Counted from the first letter of the stretch, positions 25,628 to 34,562 are shown. The stretch: DNA of 64,000 nucleotides from Allobosea sp. 67-29 (GCF_001898115.1 NZ_MKSQ01000026.1:625184-689183), one strand, 5' to 3'. Notes: generated from the sequence alone by a model not told the origin. A program made the numbers and translations.

Positions 25628-26382
25628 ACGCGGTCTTCGAAGTCGCCCATCTCTCGAAATCCTTCGGCGGGCTGCGGGTCAATCACGACGTCTCCATCGC
25701 CATGGCGGCGGGCGAGCGCCTGGCGCTGATCGGCCCGAACGGTGCCGGAAAGACCACTTTCGTCAACCTCGTCACCGGGCGCATTCCGCCCAGCGCCGGC
25801 TCGGTGCGCCTCGCAGGCGAGGACATCACCTCGCTCGGCGCGGTCGCGCGCGTACGGCGCGGCCTGGTCCGCACCTTTCAGGTCACCCGGCTGTTCCCGG
25901 ACATGACGCCGGAAGAGCATGTCGTCATGGCGATCCTGCAGCGGCAGGGCCGCGCAACGCGCATTCTCGCGCGCTTCCACGGCGACGGCGCCGCTTCCGA
26001 CGAAGCCGCCGGCATCCTCGCAACGCTCAGCCTCACCGCCATCGCCCGCCGCAAGGTCGCCGAGATCGCCTATGGCCAGCAACGTCTGCTCGAAATCGCC
26101 ATCGCGATGGCGCAGCGCCCGAAGGTCCTCCTCCTCGACGAGCCCGCGGCCGGCGTGCCGTCCTCCGACACGCCCCTGATCGAGCGGGCCCTGGAGCGCC
26201 TGCCGGCCTCCCTCGCCGTGCTGATGATCGAGCACGACATGGACCTCGTCTTCCGCTTTGCGAAGCGCGTCGTCGTGCTCGCCGCCGGCGAGCTGATCTT
26301 CCAGGGACTGCCCGCCGACGTCGCGCGGGACGACAGGGTCCGGGAAGCCTATCTCGGGAGCTATGCCCATGCCGGCGGCTGA
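25624..26382 (+). CDS. Liv-type ABC ATPase (LivG-like)
   Basis: 252-residue ATP-binding subunit starting at GTG 25624, overlapping the permease stop. Walker A is GPNGAGKTT, the LivG-specific RTFQVTRLFPDMT region follows, the signature reads AYGQQRLLEIA and Walker B is LLLDEPAAG. After Walker B the usual LNPxE is replaced by VPSSDT, a small departure. The H-loop is IEHDMDLVF. It pairs with the LivF-like subunit encoded next. Confidence 0.92.
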   Translation: MNAVFEVAHLSKSFGGLRVNHDVSIAMAAGERLALIGPNGAGKTTFVNLVTGRIPPSAGSVRLAGEDITSLGAVARVRRGLVRTFQVTRLFPDMTPEEHVVMAILQRQGRATRILARFHGDGAASDEAAGILATLSLTAIARRKVAEIAYGQQRLLEIAIAMAQRPKVLLLDEPAAGVPSSDTPLIERALERLPASLAVLMIEHDMDLVFRFAKRVVVLAAGELIFQGLPADVARDDRVREAYLGSYAHAGG

Positions 26383-27085
26383 CCTCGATGTCCGCGGCCT
26401 GAGCGCCGGCTACGGCCGGACGCATGTGCTGGAGGACGTCTCCTTCTCCGTGCCGGCCGGCGGGCGCCTCTCCATCCTCGGCCGCAACGGCATGGGCAAG
26501 ACCACGCTGATGGCGACACTGATGGGGCTGACCCGTCTCTATGCCGGCAGCATCGGCCTCGGCGGGCAGGACGTGACGGCCCTGCGCACCACGGGGCGGG
26601 CGCTGCGCGGCATCGGTCTCGTCCCGCAGACCCGCGAGATCTTCAAGAGCCTCACCGTCGAGGAAAATCTCTTCGTCGGGCTGAAGGGCCGTCCTCGATC
26701 GGCGATCGACGAATCCTATGCGCTTTTTCCCCGCCTCGCCGAGCGGCGCCGCAATCTCGGCTCGCAGCTGTCAGGCGGCGAGCAGCAGATGCTGGCCACC
26801 GCCCGCACCATTCTCGGCCAGCCCTCGGTCCTGCTGCTCGACGAGCCGCTGGAGGGCCTCGCCCCCGTGATCTGCGACATGCTGATGGAGGCCTTCACCC
26901 GGCTGGCCGCGAGCGGGGCGATGACGATCCTTTTCGTCGAGCAGCGGCTGGAGAGCGCGCTGGGCTTCGCGCAGGACGTCATCATCCTCGAACGCGGGCG
27001 GATCGTCTGGTCGGGAACATCCGCGGCGCTGCGGGCCGATGGCGACGTGCTGGAGCGCTACATCGGCGTCGGGGGGCTGCACTGA
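26363..27085 (+). CDS. Liv-type ABC ATPase (LivF-like)
   Basis: 240-residue ATP-binding subunit. Walker A is GRNGMGKTT, the LivF-type GLVPQTREIFKSLTVEENL is present, the signature is LSGGEQQML and Walker B is LLLDEPLEGLAP. An ATG at 26363 with GGGAG upstream is used; a second ATG two codons later is possible. It overlaps the LivG-like gene by 20 bases and closes the five-gene importer. Confidence 0.92.
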   Translation: MPMPAADLDVRGLSAGYGRTHVLEDVSFSVPAGGRLSILGRNGMGKTTLMATLMGLTRLYAGSIGLGGQDVTALRTTGRALRGIGLVPQTREIFKSLTVEENLFVGLKGRPRSAIDESYALFPRLAERRRNLGSQLSGGEQQMLATARTILGQPSVLLLDEPLEGLAPVICDMLMEAFTRLAASGAMTILFVEQRLESALGFAQDVIILERGRIVWSGTSAALRADGDVLERYIGVGGLH

Positions 27086-27100
27086 GCCGCTCGCGGCTCA
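27083..27100. terminator. Palindromic hairpin at convergent stops
   Basis: TGAGCCG (27083-27089) and CGGCTCA (27094-27100) form a perfect seven-base stem with loop CTCG. The left arm contains the stop of the LivF-like gene and the right arm the stop of the convergent gamma-glutamyltransferase gene. It has no T-tract, but its position suits a bidirectional terminator. Confidence 0.45.
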
Positions 27101-28771
27101 GATGCTGAACCGCGCGCCAGCCCGCGCCAGCCCGCCCGAGATCGCGACGGGCGTGCCATCCGCCCGCCAGCAGGCGGCGCCGGCCATGGTGCCGTCCTCG
27201 TCGAAGGAAATGGCGTTCATGCCGCCGGCGATCCGGGGCGAGCGCACGATCCTGTGCCCGCGCGAGGCGAGTTCCCGCGCCACGGCCTCGGGGATAGCCT
27301 CCTCCAGTTCCAGCACCCCGCCCTCGGTCCAGACGCGGGGTGCCTCGACCGCCTCCTGCAGACTCATGCGATGGTCGATCAGGTTGACGATCGCCTGCAG
27401 GGCGGAGGGGAAGATGCGCAGCGCGCCGGGCAGGCCCAGCGCATAGCGGATCCGATCCCCCTTCAGCACCATCATCGGCGCCATCGAAGTGAAGACGCGC
27501 TTGCCCGGCGCGATCGACAGCGCCCGGCCGGGATGCGGATCGAAGTTGAACATGTAGTTGTTGGCGATCATGCCCGTGCCCGGGATCTGCACGCAGGCGC
27601 CGAACAGCCCGTTGATCGTCTGCGTCGCGCTGACGACGTTGCCGTCGGCATCGGCCACGGTGACATGGGTGGTGTCGGCCGATTCCCCGCCCGAGAGTCC
27701 CGCCGCCCAGCTTCGCGCCCGGTTCATCTCGATCAGCGCGCGCCGCTCGGCGGCATAGCGCTTGTCGATCAGCTTCTCGACGGGGACCTTGACGAAGGCC
27801 GGATCGGCCGTCGCGACGGCGCGGTCGGCGAAGGCGATCTTCAGCGCCTCCGCCAGCAGATGCACCGCGTCCGGCGAGCCGAAGCCGAGCGCGCCGATCT
27901 CGTAGCCTTCGAGGATGTTGAGCATCTGCGCGATATGCACGCCCGACGAGGAGGGCGGCGGCGGTCCGACGATCTCGTAGCCGCGATAGCTCCCCCTGAT
28001 CGGCTCGCGCGTCTCGGTCCGGTAGCCGGCGAGGTCATCCTGCCCGATGAGGCCGCCATGTGTCGCCATGCAGCCGGTCAGCGCGGTTCCGAGCGCCCCG
28101 TCATAGAGCGCCCCGGGGCCTTGCTGCGCGATCAGCCGCAAGCTCTCCGCATAAGCGCCCTGAACCAGCTTCGCGCCGGGCTTGAGCGGGGTTCCGCCGG
28201 GCAGCAGCATCGCCGCGAGACCGGGGTCACGAGCGAGGTCGGCCGCATTGTCGCCGATGCAGTTCGAAAGATAGGGCGTGACCGTGAAGCCCCGCGCGGC
28301 AAGCGCGATCGCCGGCTGCAGCACGTCCGCCAGCGGCAGGCTGCCGAAGCGCTCCAGCGCCTCGCACCAGCCCTTGAGCGCGCCCGGCACCGCTACCGCC
28401 TTCGCGCCGACGACGTTCTCGCGATCGCGGGTGTCGCGCTGCTTGCCGATCTCGTCGGAGAGGCAGTCATACATGTCCGGCGCGGCGCGGCCGGGAGCCG
28501 TGGAGAGATTGTCGATGATGCGGTGGCTGCCGTCGGCGAGCCGGATATGGCTCAAGCCGCCGCCGAGGACGCCGACCATCATCGGCTCCGCCACCGTCAG
28601 CGCGAAGAGCGCAGCAACCGCCGCATCGATGGCGTTGCCGCCGGCGAGCAGCATCTGGGAGCCCGCGGCCGAAGCGAGCGGGTGGTTGGTGACGACCATG
28701 CCGCGCGAGCCGCTGGCGGGCCTCTTCTCGCAGGCGAATTCGGCGACGCGGCGGATGGCGGGAGCATTCAT
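27098..28771 (-). CDS. Gamma-glutamyltransferase-family enzyme 1
   Basis: 557-residue Ntn-hydrolase that cleaves or transfers gamma-glutamyl groups and matures by self-cleavage before a Thr. The nucleophile is Thr367 in SADTTHVTVADADGN. Other family landmarks are AAGSQMLLAGGNAIDAAVA, VPGALKGWCEAL and GMIANNYMFNFDPHPG. The start is ATG 28771 (MNAPAIRR); a GTG three codons upstream is possible. No clear signal peptide is visible, so it may be cytosolic, unlike secreted Ggt. Divergent from a MarR regulator that probably controls it. Confidence 0.9.
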   Translation of the reverse strand: MNAPAIRRVAEFACEKRPASGSRGMVVTNHPLASAAGSQMLLAGGNAIDAAVAALFALTVAEPMMVGVLGGGLSHIRLADGSHRIIDNLSTAPGRAAPDMYDCLSDEIGKQRDTRDRENVVGAKAVAVPGALKGWCEALERFGSLPLADVLQPAIALAARGFTVTPYLSNCIGDNAADLARDPGLAAMLLPGGTPLKPGAKLVQGAYAESLRLIAQQGPGALYDGALGTALTGCMATHGGLIGQDDLAGYRTETREPIRGSYRGYEIVGPPPPSSSGVHIAQMLNILEGYEIGALGFGSPDAVHLLAEALKIAFADRAVATADPAFVKVPVEKLIDKRYAAERRALIEMNRARSWAAGLSGGESADTTHVTVADADGNVVSATQTINGLFGACVQIPGTGMIANNYMFNFDPHPGRALSIAPGKRVFTSMAPMMVLKGDRIRYALGLPGALRIFPSALQAIVNLIDHRMSLQEAVEAPRVWTEGGVLELEEAIPEAVARELASRGHRIVRSPRIAGGMNAISFDEDGTMAGAACWRADGTPVAISGGLARAGARFSI

Positions 28772-28968
28772 GTCCTGCACTTGAGCGCGAGCGAGGCCCC
28801 AGGTCCAGCCGGCTTGTCGCGGGACGGCGCGTGCGTCTGCCGCATGACAAACTTTCGTTGGATCGCGCCTCCCGCCTCCGCCGGAAGATTGCGCCGGCCG
28901 CCGATCCGGATATCACGGAGGGCAAGCTGCAAGACGCCCCGCAGGGCGTGCAGGGTCCGAGGACGTCC

Positions 28969-29469
28969 ATGAGCGCAGAGAAGCGCGCTGCCAGATCCGG
29001 CAGGCAGCCGGCCATGCCATCCGAGCGAGCGCAGCCGGACGGTGCCAACGCTCCCTTCGGCTATGTGCTGGAGGAGCAATACGGCTTCCTGCTCCGGCGT
29101 GCCCAGCAGCGCTATCTGCCGCTCTTCCAGGAGATGATGGGGCCCGGCGGGCCGACGCCGACGCAGTTCGCGGCGCTGTGCAGGCTCGCCGGCGGCGCCG
29201 AGATATCGCAGAACCATCTGGGCCGCCTCACCGCGATGGACCCGGCGACGATCAAGGGCGTGATCGGCCGCCTCGCCGAACGCGGGCTGGTCGAGCGCCT
29301 GCCGGACCCGAACGACCAGCGCCGCCTGCTGATCCGGCTGACCGCAGCAGGGCACGCCGCCATGCCGGATCTGTTCGCCCGCGCGAAGGCCATCACCATC
29401 GCGGCGCTCGAGCCGCTCTCCCCCGAGGAGGCGAAGACGATCGTCGCCTTGCTCACCCGGATGAGCTGA
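28969..29469 (+). CDS. MarR-family transcriptional regulator
   Basis: 166-residue winged-helix regulator. The core is FGYVLEEQYGFLLRRAQQRYLPLF, TPTQFAALCRLA, the recognition helix region NHLGRLTAMDPATIKGVIGRL and the wing DPNDQRRLLIRLTAAG. The start at 28969 gives normal length; an earlier in-frame start adds 46 low-complexity residues. About 200 bases separate it from the divergent gamma-glutamyltransferase gene, which is its likely target. The ligand is unknown. Confidence 0.9.
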   Translation: MSAEKRAARSGRQPAMPSERAQPDGANAPFGYVLEEQYGFLLRRAQQRYLPLFQEMMGPGGPTPTQFAALCRLAGGAEISQNHLGRLTAMDPATIKGVIGRLAERGLVERLPDPNDQRRLLIRLTAAGHAAMPDLFARAKAITIAALEPLSPEEAKTIVALLTRMS

Positions 29470-29482
29470 GCCGCCTCAGCTC
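29463..29482. terminator. Palindromic hairpin at convergent stops
   Basis: GAGCTGAG (29463-29470) and CTCAGCTC (29475-29482) form a perfect eight-base stem with loop CCGC. The stop of the MarR gene lies in the left arm and the stop of the convergent molybdoenzyme gene in the right arm. No T-tract is present on either side. Confidence 0.45.
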
Positions 29483-31839
29483 GCCGCGCCCTGGTTCCCA
29501 TGGATGGCACGCCAGATCGAGAGCGGCGTCGCCGGCATGTCGAGATGCGTCACGCCGTAGGGCGCAAGCGCGTCGACGATCGCGTTCATCACCGAGGGCA
29601 ACGAACCGGCGCAGCCCGCCTCGCCGCAGCCCTTGGCCCCCACCCGGTTGGTGCTGGTCGGGACCCCCTGGCTGATGAAGGAGAAGAACGGCACATCCGC
29701 CGCGCGCGGCATCGCGTAGTCCATGTAGGAGCCGGTCCTGAGCTGGCCGTCCTCGTCATAGGAGGTCAGCTCGTAGATGGCCTGGCCGATGCCCTGCACG
29801 ACTCCGCCATGGAGCTGGCCCTCCACGATCATCGGATTCACCAGCGTGCCGAAATCGTTGACCATCACATAGCTGGCGATCTCCACCTGCCCGGTCTCGG
29901 GATCGATCTCGATCTCGGCGACATGGCAGCCATTGGGATAGGCGGAGGGCGCAGCCTTGAAGACATGGTCGACATCCAGCGTCGCCGGCAACGCGTCCGG
30001 CAGCCCCTGCGCCGTCCGCAGGCGCGCCGCCAGCTCCATGATGCCGATGGCGCGGTCCGTCCCGGCAATGCTGAAGCGGCCGCCGGCGAACTCGATATCC
30101 GCGGCGCTTGCCTCGAGGAAATGCGCTGCGAGGAGCTTGCCCTTCTCGACCACCTTCTCGCTCGCCTCGATGATGGCCGAGCCGCTCGCCATGATCGACT
30201 TCGAGCCGCCGGTACCGCCGCCGGCGACCAGGCGGTCGCTGTCACCCTGCACCAGCCGGATCTTGTCGAAGGGCACGCCGAGCTGGCTGGTCAGCACCTG
30301 GGCGAAGGGCGTCCAGTGGCCCTGCCCGTAATCGAGCGTGCCCGTGACGATGGTGACGCTGCCGTCGGCCTCGAAATGGATGCCGCCCATCTCGTTGCTC
30401 GGCGGCGCCGTCACCTCGAGATAGCAACCGATGCCGCGGCCGCGCAGCTTGCCCGCCTTGCGGCTGGCGCGCTGCCGGGTCCGGTAGCCCTTCCAATCGG
30501 CCGCCTCCAGCGCGCGGGCGAAGAGCGCCGGGAAGTCGCCGCTGTCATAGAGCGTCCCGATCGGCGTCTTCCAGGGCAGGGCCTTGGCCGGTATCAGGTT
30601 GCGGCGGCGCAGCGCGGCACTGTCGATGCCCATCTCGCGGGCGGCCGTCTCGATCAGCCGCTCCATGAAGTAATTGCCCTCGGGGCGCCCGGCGCCCCGA
30701 TAGGCCGCGATCGGCACCGTGTTGGTGACCGCGCAGCGGGTGCGCACCTCGACCAACGGCGTGCGATACATGCCGATGCTGTTCTTGCCGATGTTGAGCG
30801 TCGCCATCATCGGCCCGACCGGCGAGAGATAGCCGCCCATATTGCCGAAGCCGGTGAAGCGCGTCGCCAGGAAGCGGCCGCGCGCATCGAGCGCGAGCTC
30901 CGCCTCGAACACCATGTCGCGGCCGTGATGGTCCGACACGAAGCTCTCCGAGCGCTGGTCGGTCCATTTCACCGGCTTCTTCAGCAGCCGCGCCGCATGC
31001 AGCAGCGCAACATATTCCGGGAACACCGCCGATTTCATGCCGAAGGAGCCGCCGACATGGCCGGTGAGGAGCCTCATCCTGGCGTGAGGCACGCCCATCG
31101 CCGAGGCCAGGCTGTTGCGCATGCCGAACGCACCCTGGCTCGGCGCGTGAAGCGTGTAGCGGCCGCTCTTGCGGTCATAGGTGCCGATCGCGGCGCGCGG
31201 CTCGAGCGGGTTCACGACGATGCGGTTGTTGACGATGCGCAGGCGGGCGACATGGGCCGCCGCCGCGAAGGCGGCCGAGACCTTGGCGGAATCGCCGAAC
31301 TGATAGTCGAGGATCAGGTTGCCGGGAACATCGTCGAAGAGCTCCGGCGCGCCGGGAGCCAGCGCTTCCTCGGCCGAGGTGACGGCGGGAAGGACCTCGA
31401 TGTCGAGCGCGACCGCCTCGGCCGCCTCGCGAGCCTGGACCGCGCTGCGCGCCACCACCATGGCGACGGGGTCCCCGACATAGCGAACCTTGTCGGCCGT
31501 CAGCGCCCGCCGCAGCGGCCGCTTCATCGGCGACCCGTCCCGGTTCGCAATGTCGACATTGCAGGTCAGCGCGCCATAGCCCTGCCCCTCGAGATCGCCG
31601 GCCGTGTAGACTGCGACTACGCCCGGCATCTCGCGCGCCGCGACAACGTCGATGCCGCGAATCACACCGTGGGCATAGGGGCTGCGGACGAAGACGGCAT
31701 GGAGTTGGCCGTCGAGCGAAAGGTCGTCGGTATAGCGGCCGTCGCCGCGCACGAGGGCCGCATCCTCGTTGCGGGGGAGTGACTGGCCGATTCCCGCCGG
31801 CTTCGTCGAAGGGCCGGGCGGGGACACGCGCATATTCAT
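29476..31839 (-). CDS. Molybdenum hydroxylase large subunit (xanthine dehydrogenase/CoxL-like form II)
   Basis: 787-residue molybdopterin cytosine dinucleotide-binding subunit. The N-terminal part has VRGDGRYTDDL and VRSPYAHG, the Mo domain has GHVGGSFGMKSAVFPEY, IAAYRGAGRPEG and near the end GAKGCGEAG with the catalytic Glu. The CO dehydrogenase active-site loop AYRCSFR is not present; AYRGAGR marks a form II hydroxylase for an aldehyde, purine or N-heterocycle. Partner genes for the [2Fe-2S] and FAD subunits are absent on both sides. Either they lie elsewhere or this subunit works with distant partners. Substrate unknown. Confidence 0.9.
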   Translation of the reverse strand: MNMRVSPPGPSTKPAGIGQSLPRNEDAALVRGDGRYTDDLSLDGQLHAVFVRSPYAHGVIRGIDVVAAREMPGVVAVYTAGDLEGQGYGALTCNVDIANRDGSPMKRPLRRALTADKVRYVGDPVAMVVARSAVQAREAAEAVALDIEVLPAVTSAEEALAPGAPELFDDVPGNLILDYQFGDSAKVSAAFAAAAHVARLRIVNNRIVVNPLEPRAAIGTYDRKSGRYTLHAPSQGAFGMRNSLASAMGVPHARMRLLTGHVGGSFGMKSAVFPEYVALLHAARLLKKPVKWTDQRSESFVSDHHGRDMVFEAELALDARGRFLATRFTGFGNMGGYLSPVGPMMATLNIGKNSIGMYRTPLVEVRTRCAVTNTVPIAAYRGAGRPEGNYFMERLIETAAREMGIDSAALRRRNLIPAKALPWKTPIGTLYDSGDFPALFARALEAADWKGYRTRQRASRKAGKLRGRGIGCYLEVTAPPSNEMGGIHFEADGSVTIVTGTLDYGQGHWTPFAQVLTSQLGVPFDKIRLVQGDSDRLVAGGGTGGSKSIMASGSAIIEASEKVVEKGKLLAAHFLEASAADIEFAGGRFSIAGTDRAIGIMELAARLRTAQGLPDALPATLDVDHVFKAAPSAYPNGCHVAEIEIDPETGQVEIASYVMVNDFGTLVNPMIVEGQLHGGVVQGIGQAIYELTSYDEDGQLRTGSYMDYAMPRAADVPFFSFISQGVPTSTNRVGAKGCGEAGCAGSLPSVMNAIVDALAPYGVTHLDMPATPLSIWRAIHGNQGAAS

Positions 31840-31957
31840 GAAAGGCTACCGCGATCGACAGTGAACGCGGCTACACTGCCGCAAAAGCGCGGCGCCCGCT
31901 GTGCGGATGCGGCATGGCCGCTACCCGCTCGCGGACAGGAGCACGCTCCGACGCGCC

Positions 31958-32731
31958 TTACTTTTCGGCGAAAGCCTTCTCGATCACATAGTCTCCGGCC
32001 TCGCCGTGATTGCCTTCCTGGAGGTCGCGTTCGGCGAAGATGGTCCTGAGGTCGGCGAGCATCTGCGGCGAGCCGCAGAGCATGAAGCGGTCCCCCCCGG
32101 CATCGAAACCCGGCTGGCCGATATCGGCATAGAGCTGGCCCGACGTGATCAGGTCGGTGATCCGGCCGCGGTTGCGGAAGGGCTCGCGCGTTACGGTGGG
32201 ATAATAGACGAGCTGCCGGCGGATCATCTCGCCGAGGAACTCGTCCTGCGGCAGTTGCTGGGTGATGCGCTCGCCATAGGCGAGCTCCGAGACCTGGCGG
32301 CAGCCATGCACGAGCACGACCTTCTCGTAGCGCTCATAGGTCTCGGGGTCGCGGATCAGCGACAGGAAGGGCGCCAGCCCGGTGCCCGTGCCGAGCAGGA
32401 AGAGGCGCCTGCCGTCCTTGAGATTGTCGAGCACGAGCGTGCCCGTCGCCTTCTTGCCGACGATGATCGCATCCCCGACCTGGAGATTTTGCAGCCGCGA
32501 AGTCAGCGGCCCGTCCGGCACCTTGATGGAGAAGAATTCGAGGTTGTCGTCATAGTTCGTGCTGGCGACGCTATAGGCCCGGAGCAGCGGCTTGTCGCCG
32601 ACCTTGAGCCCGATCATGGTGAACTGGCCGTTCTTGAAACGGAACGAGGTGTCGCGCGTCGTCGTGAAGCTGAACAGCGTATCCGTCCAGTGATGGACGC
32701 TGAGGACCTGCTCCTCGTAGAAATTGCTCAT
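31958..32731 (-). CDS. fpr: Ferredoxin--NADP+ reductase
   Basis: 257-residue FAD enzyme exchanging electrons between NADPH and ferredoxin or flavodoxin in the cytosol. FAD-binding motif RAYSVAS and the NADP-binding GTGTGLAPFLSL, plus VHGCRQVSELAYG and MLCGSPQML, are standard for the bacterial subclass. The C-terminus VIEKAFAEK is typical of bacterial Fpr. A single gene with its own AT-rich upstream region; in proteobacteria fpr is often induced by oxidative stress. Confidence 0.95.
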   Translation of the reverse strand: MSNFYEEQVLSVHHWTDTLFSFTTTRDTSFRFKNGQFTMIGLKVGDKPLLRAYSVASTNYDDNLEFFSIKVPDGPLTSRLQNLQVGDAIIVGKKATGTLVLDNLKDGRRLFLLGTGTGLAPFLSLIRDPETYERYEKVVLVHGCRQVSELAYGERITQQLPQDEFLGEMIRRQLVYYPTVTREPFRNRGRITDLITSGQLYADIGQPGFDAGGDRFMLCGSPQMLADLRTIFAERDLQEGNHGEAGDYVIEKAFAEK

Positions 32732-32795
32732 CGCATCGTCCTTCGCGGCTCGGTCAGCGGCGGTCTAGCGGATATCTTTGCCGGCCGGCGCCGTT

Positions 32796-32824
32796 GGATA
32801 AGCAGAAAACGCAGGCAAAATCAA
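32796..32824 (-). promoter_or_regulatory. Candidate fpr promoter
   Basis: On the minus strand TTGATT (32819-32824) and TTATCC (32796-32801) are spaced by 17 bases, resembling -35 and -10 elements. The element lies in the AT-rich stretch 32790-32850, about 65 bases before the fpr start. Confidence 0.35.
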
Positions 32825-33344
32825 AGCCTTCTTCTTTATTCTCATTGGAGGCATTCAAGCAGAACGATCCGCGCGCCGCGCTGGGCTTCGGGAGAACTTT
32901 CCACTTGCGCGGCGAGCTTGCCGGCGCGGCCAGGGGGCCACGAACGGCCGGTGATCCTGCCGCCGCCTGTCGATGTCCCGGCAGGAAGCGATGCCCGTCC
33001 GCTCCCGCATGTCTGCCGGTCGCGCTTTGAGGATCGCCACGCCCGCCGGAAGGCGGTAGAGAGAGGCCTGCTGCGCTGCGCCATGAATTCGCTGCTGCGA
33101 GAGGCTATCGCTGCACGGGCAGATGCCCGAAGGACCGTGCGGCGCGCCGTTCCGGCGGCGGAGCCGGTCGGCATCCTCCCCGGTGGTTGACAAGCCTCGC
33201 CCTTCCTCGCAAGTTTGTATGTGTACAAACAATCTTCCGGCGACCGGCACCTTTCGGTGGCCGGCGCGGAACAGCCATGGAACTGGCGCCGGCACTGCGG
33301 CGGACGATGAGCGCCGCGCAGCCGTTTCCACCGAGGACACAACG
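32825..33344. other. Gene-free spacer between fpr and a Liv-type importer
   Basis: This 520-base stretch has open frames on both strands but none with a recognisable protein, ribosome binding site or neighbour logic. The only clear structure is the palindrome at 33213-33230. A decayed gene cannot be excluded. Confidence 0.5.
33213..33230. promoter_or_regulatory. Operator-like perfect palindrome before the second Liv-type importer
   Basis: GTTTGTATGTGTACAAAC: arms GTTTGTA and TACAAAC are perfect inverted repeats around TGTG. It is AT-rich in a GC-rich setting and lies 115 bases upstream of the binding-protein start, so it probably binds a dimeric repressor (GntR-like TTGTATACAA-type sites are similar). 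No regulator gene is adjacent. Confidence 0.6.
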
Positions 33345-34562
33345 ATGACGATCGATCGCAGGCGTTTCCTGGCAGCCGCCTCCGGCGGCGCGGCCCTGGT
33401 CGCCGCCCCGTCTCTCCTGCGCGCCCAGGCGGCCGCGACGATCCGGATCGGCGAGATCAACAGCTACACCGCCCAGCCGGCGTTCCTGAAGCCTTACCGG
33501 CAGGGCTGGGAGCTTGCGCTTGAACAGGTGAATGCCGCCGGCGGCGTGCTCGGCCGCAAGGTCGAGACCCTGTTCCGGGACGATGCCGGCAAGCCCGAGG
33601 ACGCCGTTCGCCATGCCGGCGACCTCCTCAACGCCGAGAAGGTCGACCTGATCGCCGGCGGCTACCTCTCGAATGTCGGCCTCGCCATTGCCGATTTCGC
33701 CGCCCAGAACAAGCGCCTCTACGCAGCGTCCGAACCGCTCTCCGACGCGCTCGTCTGGTCGAAAGGCAACCGCTACACCTTTCGCCTGCGCCCCTCGACC
33801 TACATGCAGGCGGCGATGCTGGTGGAGGAAGCCGCCAAGCTCAAGGCCCGCAAATGGGCGCTCGTGGCGCCGAACTACGAATACGGCCAGTCGGCGGTGA
33901 AGTGGTTCAAGACCTTGCTGAAGCAGGCCAGGCCGGATGTCGAGTTCGTCGCCGAGCAATATCCGGCGCTCGGCCGCATCGACGCGGGCGCGACGGTGCA
34001 GGCGCTCGAGGCCGCCAAGCCCGAGGCGATCTTCAACGTCACCTTCTCGGCCGACCTGACCAATCTCGTGCGCCAGGGCAATACGCGCGGCCTGTTCGAG
34101 GGCCGCGATGTCGTCTCGATGCTGACCGGCGAGCCGGAATATCTCGACGCGCTCGGCGGCGAAGCGCCGGAGGGCTGGATCGTCACCGGCTATCCGCATG
34201 CCGACCTTGCGACGCCGGAGCACGTCAGGTTCCGCGATGCCTACATGGCCAAATACAAGGATTATCCGCGGCTCGGCTCGGTCGTCGGCTTCGACACGAT
34301 GAACTCGATCGCCGCCGCGCTGGCCAGGGCCGGCTCCACCGACACCGAAAAGCTGGTGGCTGCGATGGAGGGCCTGAAATTCCCCTCGGCCTTCGGCGCG
34401 GCCGAATACCGCGCCATCGACCACCAGTCGACGCTGGGCGCCTTCGTCGGCAGGACGGCCCTCAAGGATGGCAAGGGGGTGATGGTCGGCTGGCGCTATT
34501 GCGACGGCGCCCGCTATCTGCCTTCCGACGATGTCGTGAAGACGCTGCGCCCGGCCGGCTGA
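33345..34562 (+). CDS. Liv-type ABC importer binding protein 2
   Basis: 405-residue periplasmic binding protein with a Tat-type signal (TIDRRRFLAAASGGAALVAA, cleavage near LRAQA). The receptor-type fold is shown by IRIGEINSYTAQPAF, GWELALEQVNAAGGVLGRKVE and ALVAPNYEYGQSAVKWFK. The start at 33345 is chosen because the signal begins there. It heads an importer with a fused permease and two ATPases; the ligand is unknown, an amide or other small organic molecule being plausible for this subgroup. Confidence 0.9.
   Translation: MTIDRRRFLAAASGGAALVAAPSLLRAQAAATIRIGEINSYTAQPAFLKPYRQGWELALEQVNAAGGVLGRKVETLFRDDAGKPEDAVRHAGDLLNAEKVDLIAGGYLSNVGLAIADFAAQNKRLYAASEPLSDALVWSKGNRYTFRLRPSTYMQAAMLVEEAAKLKARKWALVAPNYEYGQSAVKWFKTLLKQARPDVEFVAEQYPALGRIDAGATVQALEAAKPEAIFNVTFSADLTNLVRQGNTRGLFEGRDVVSMLTGEPEYLDALGGEAPEGWIVTGYPHADLATPEHVRFRDAYMAKYKDYPRLGSVVGFDTMNSIAAALARAGSTDTEKLVAAMEGLKFPSAFGAAEYRAIDHQSTLGAFVGRTALKDGKGVMVGWRYCDGARYLPSDDVVKTLRPAG

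Noticed and set aside
29476..31839. Aerobic carbon monoxide dehydrogenase large subunit
   Set aside because: The Cys-containing AYRCSFR loop needed for the Mo-Cu site is replaced by AYRGAGR, and coxS/coxM neighbours are missing.
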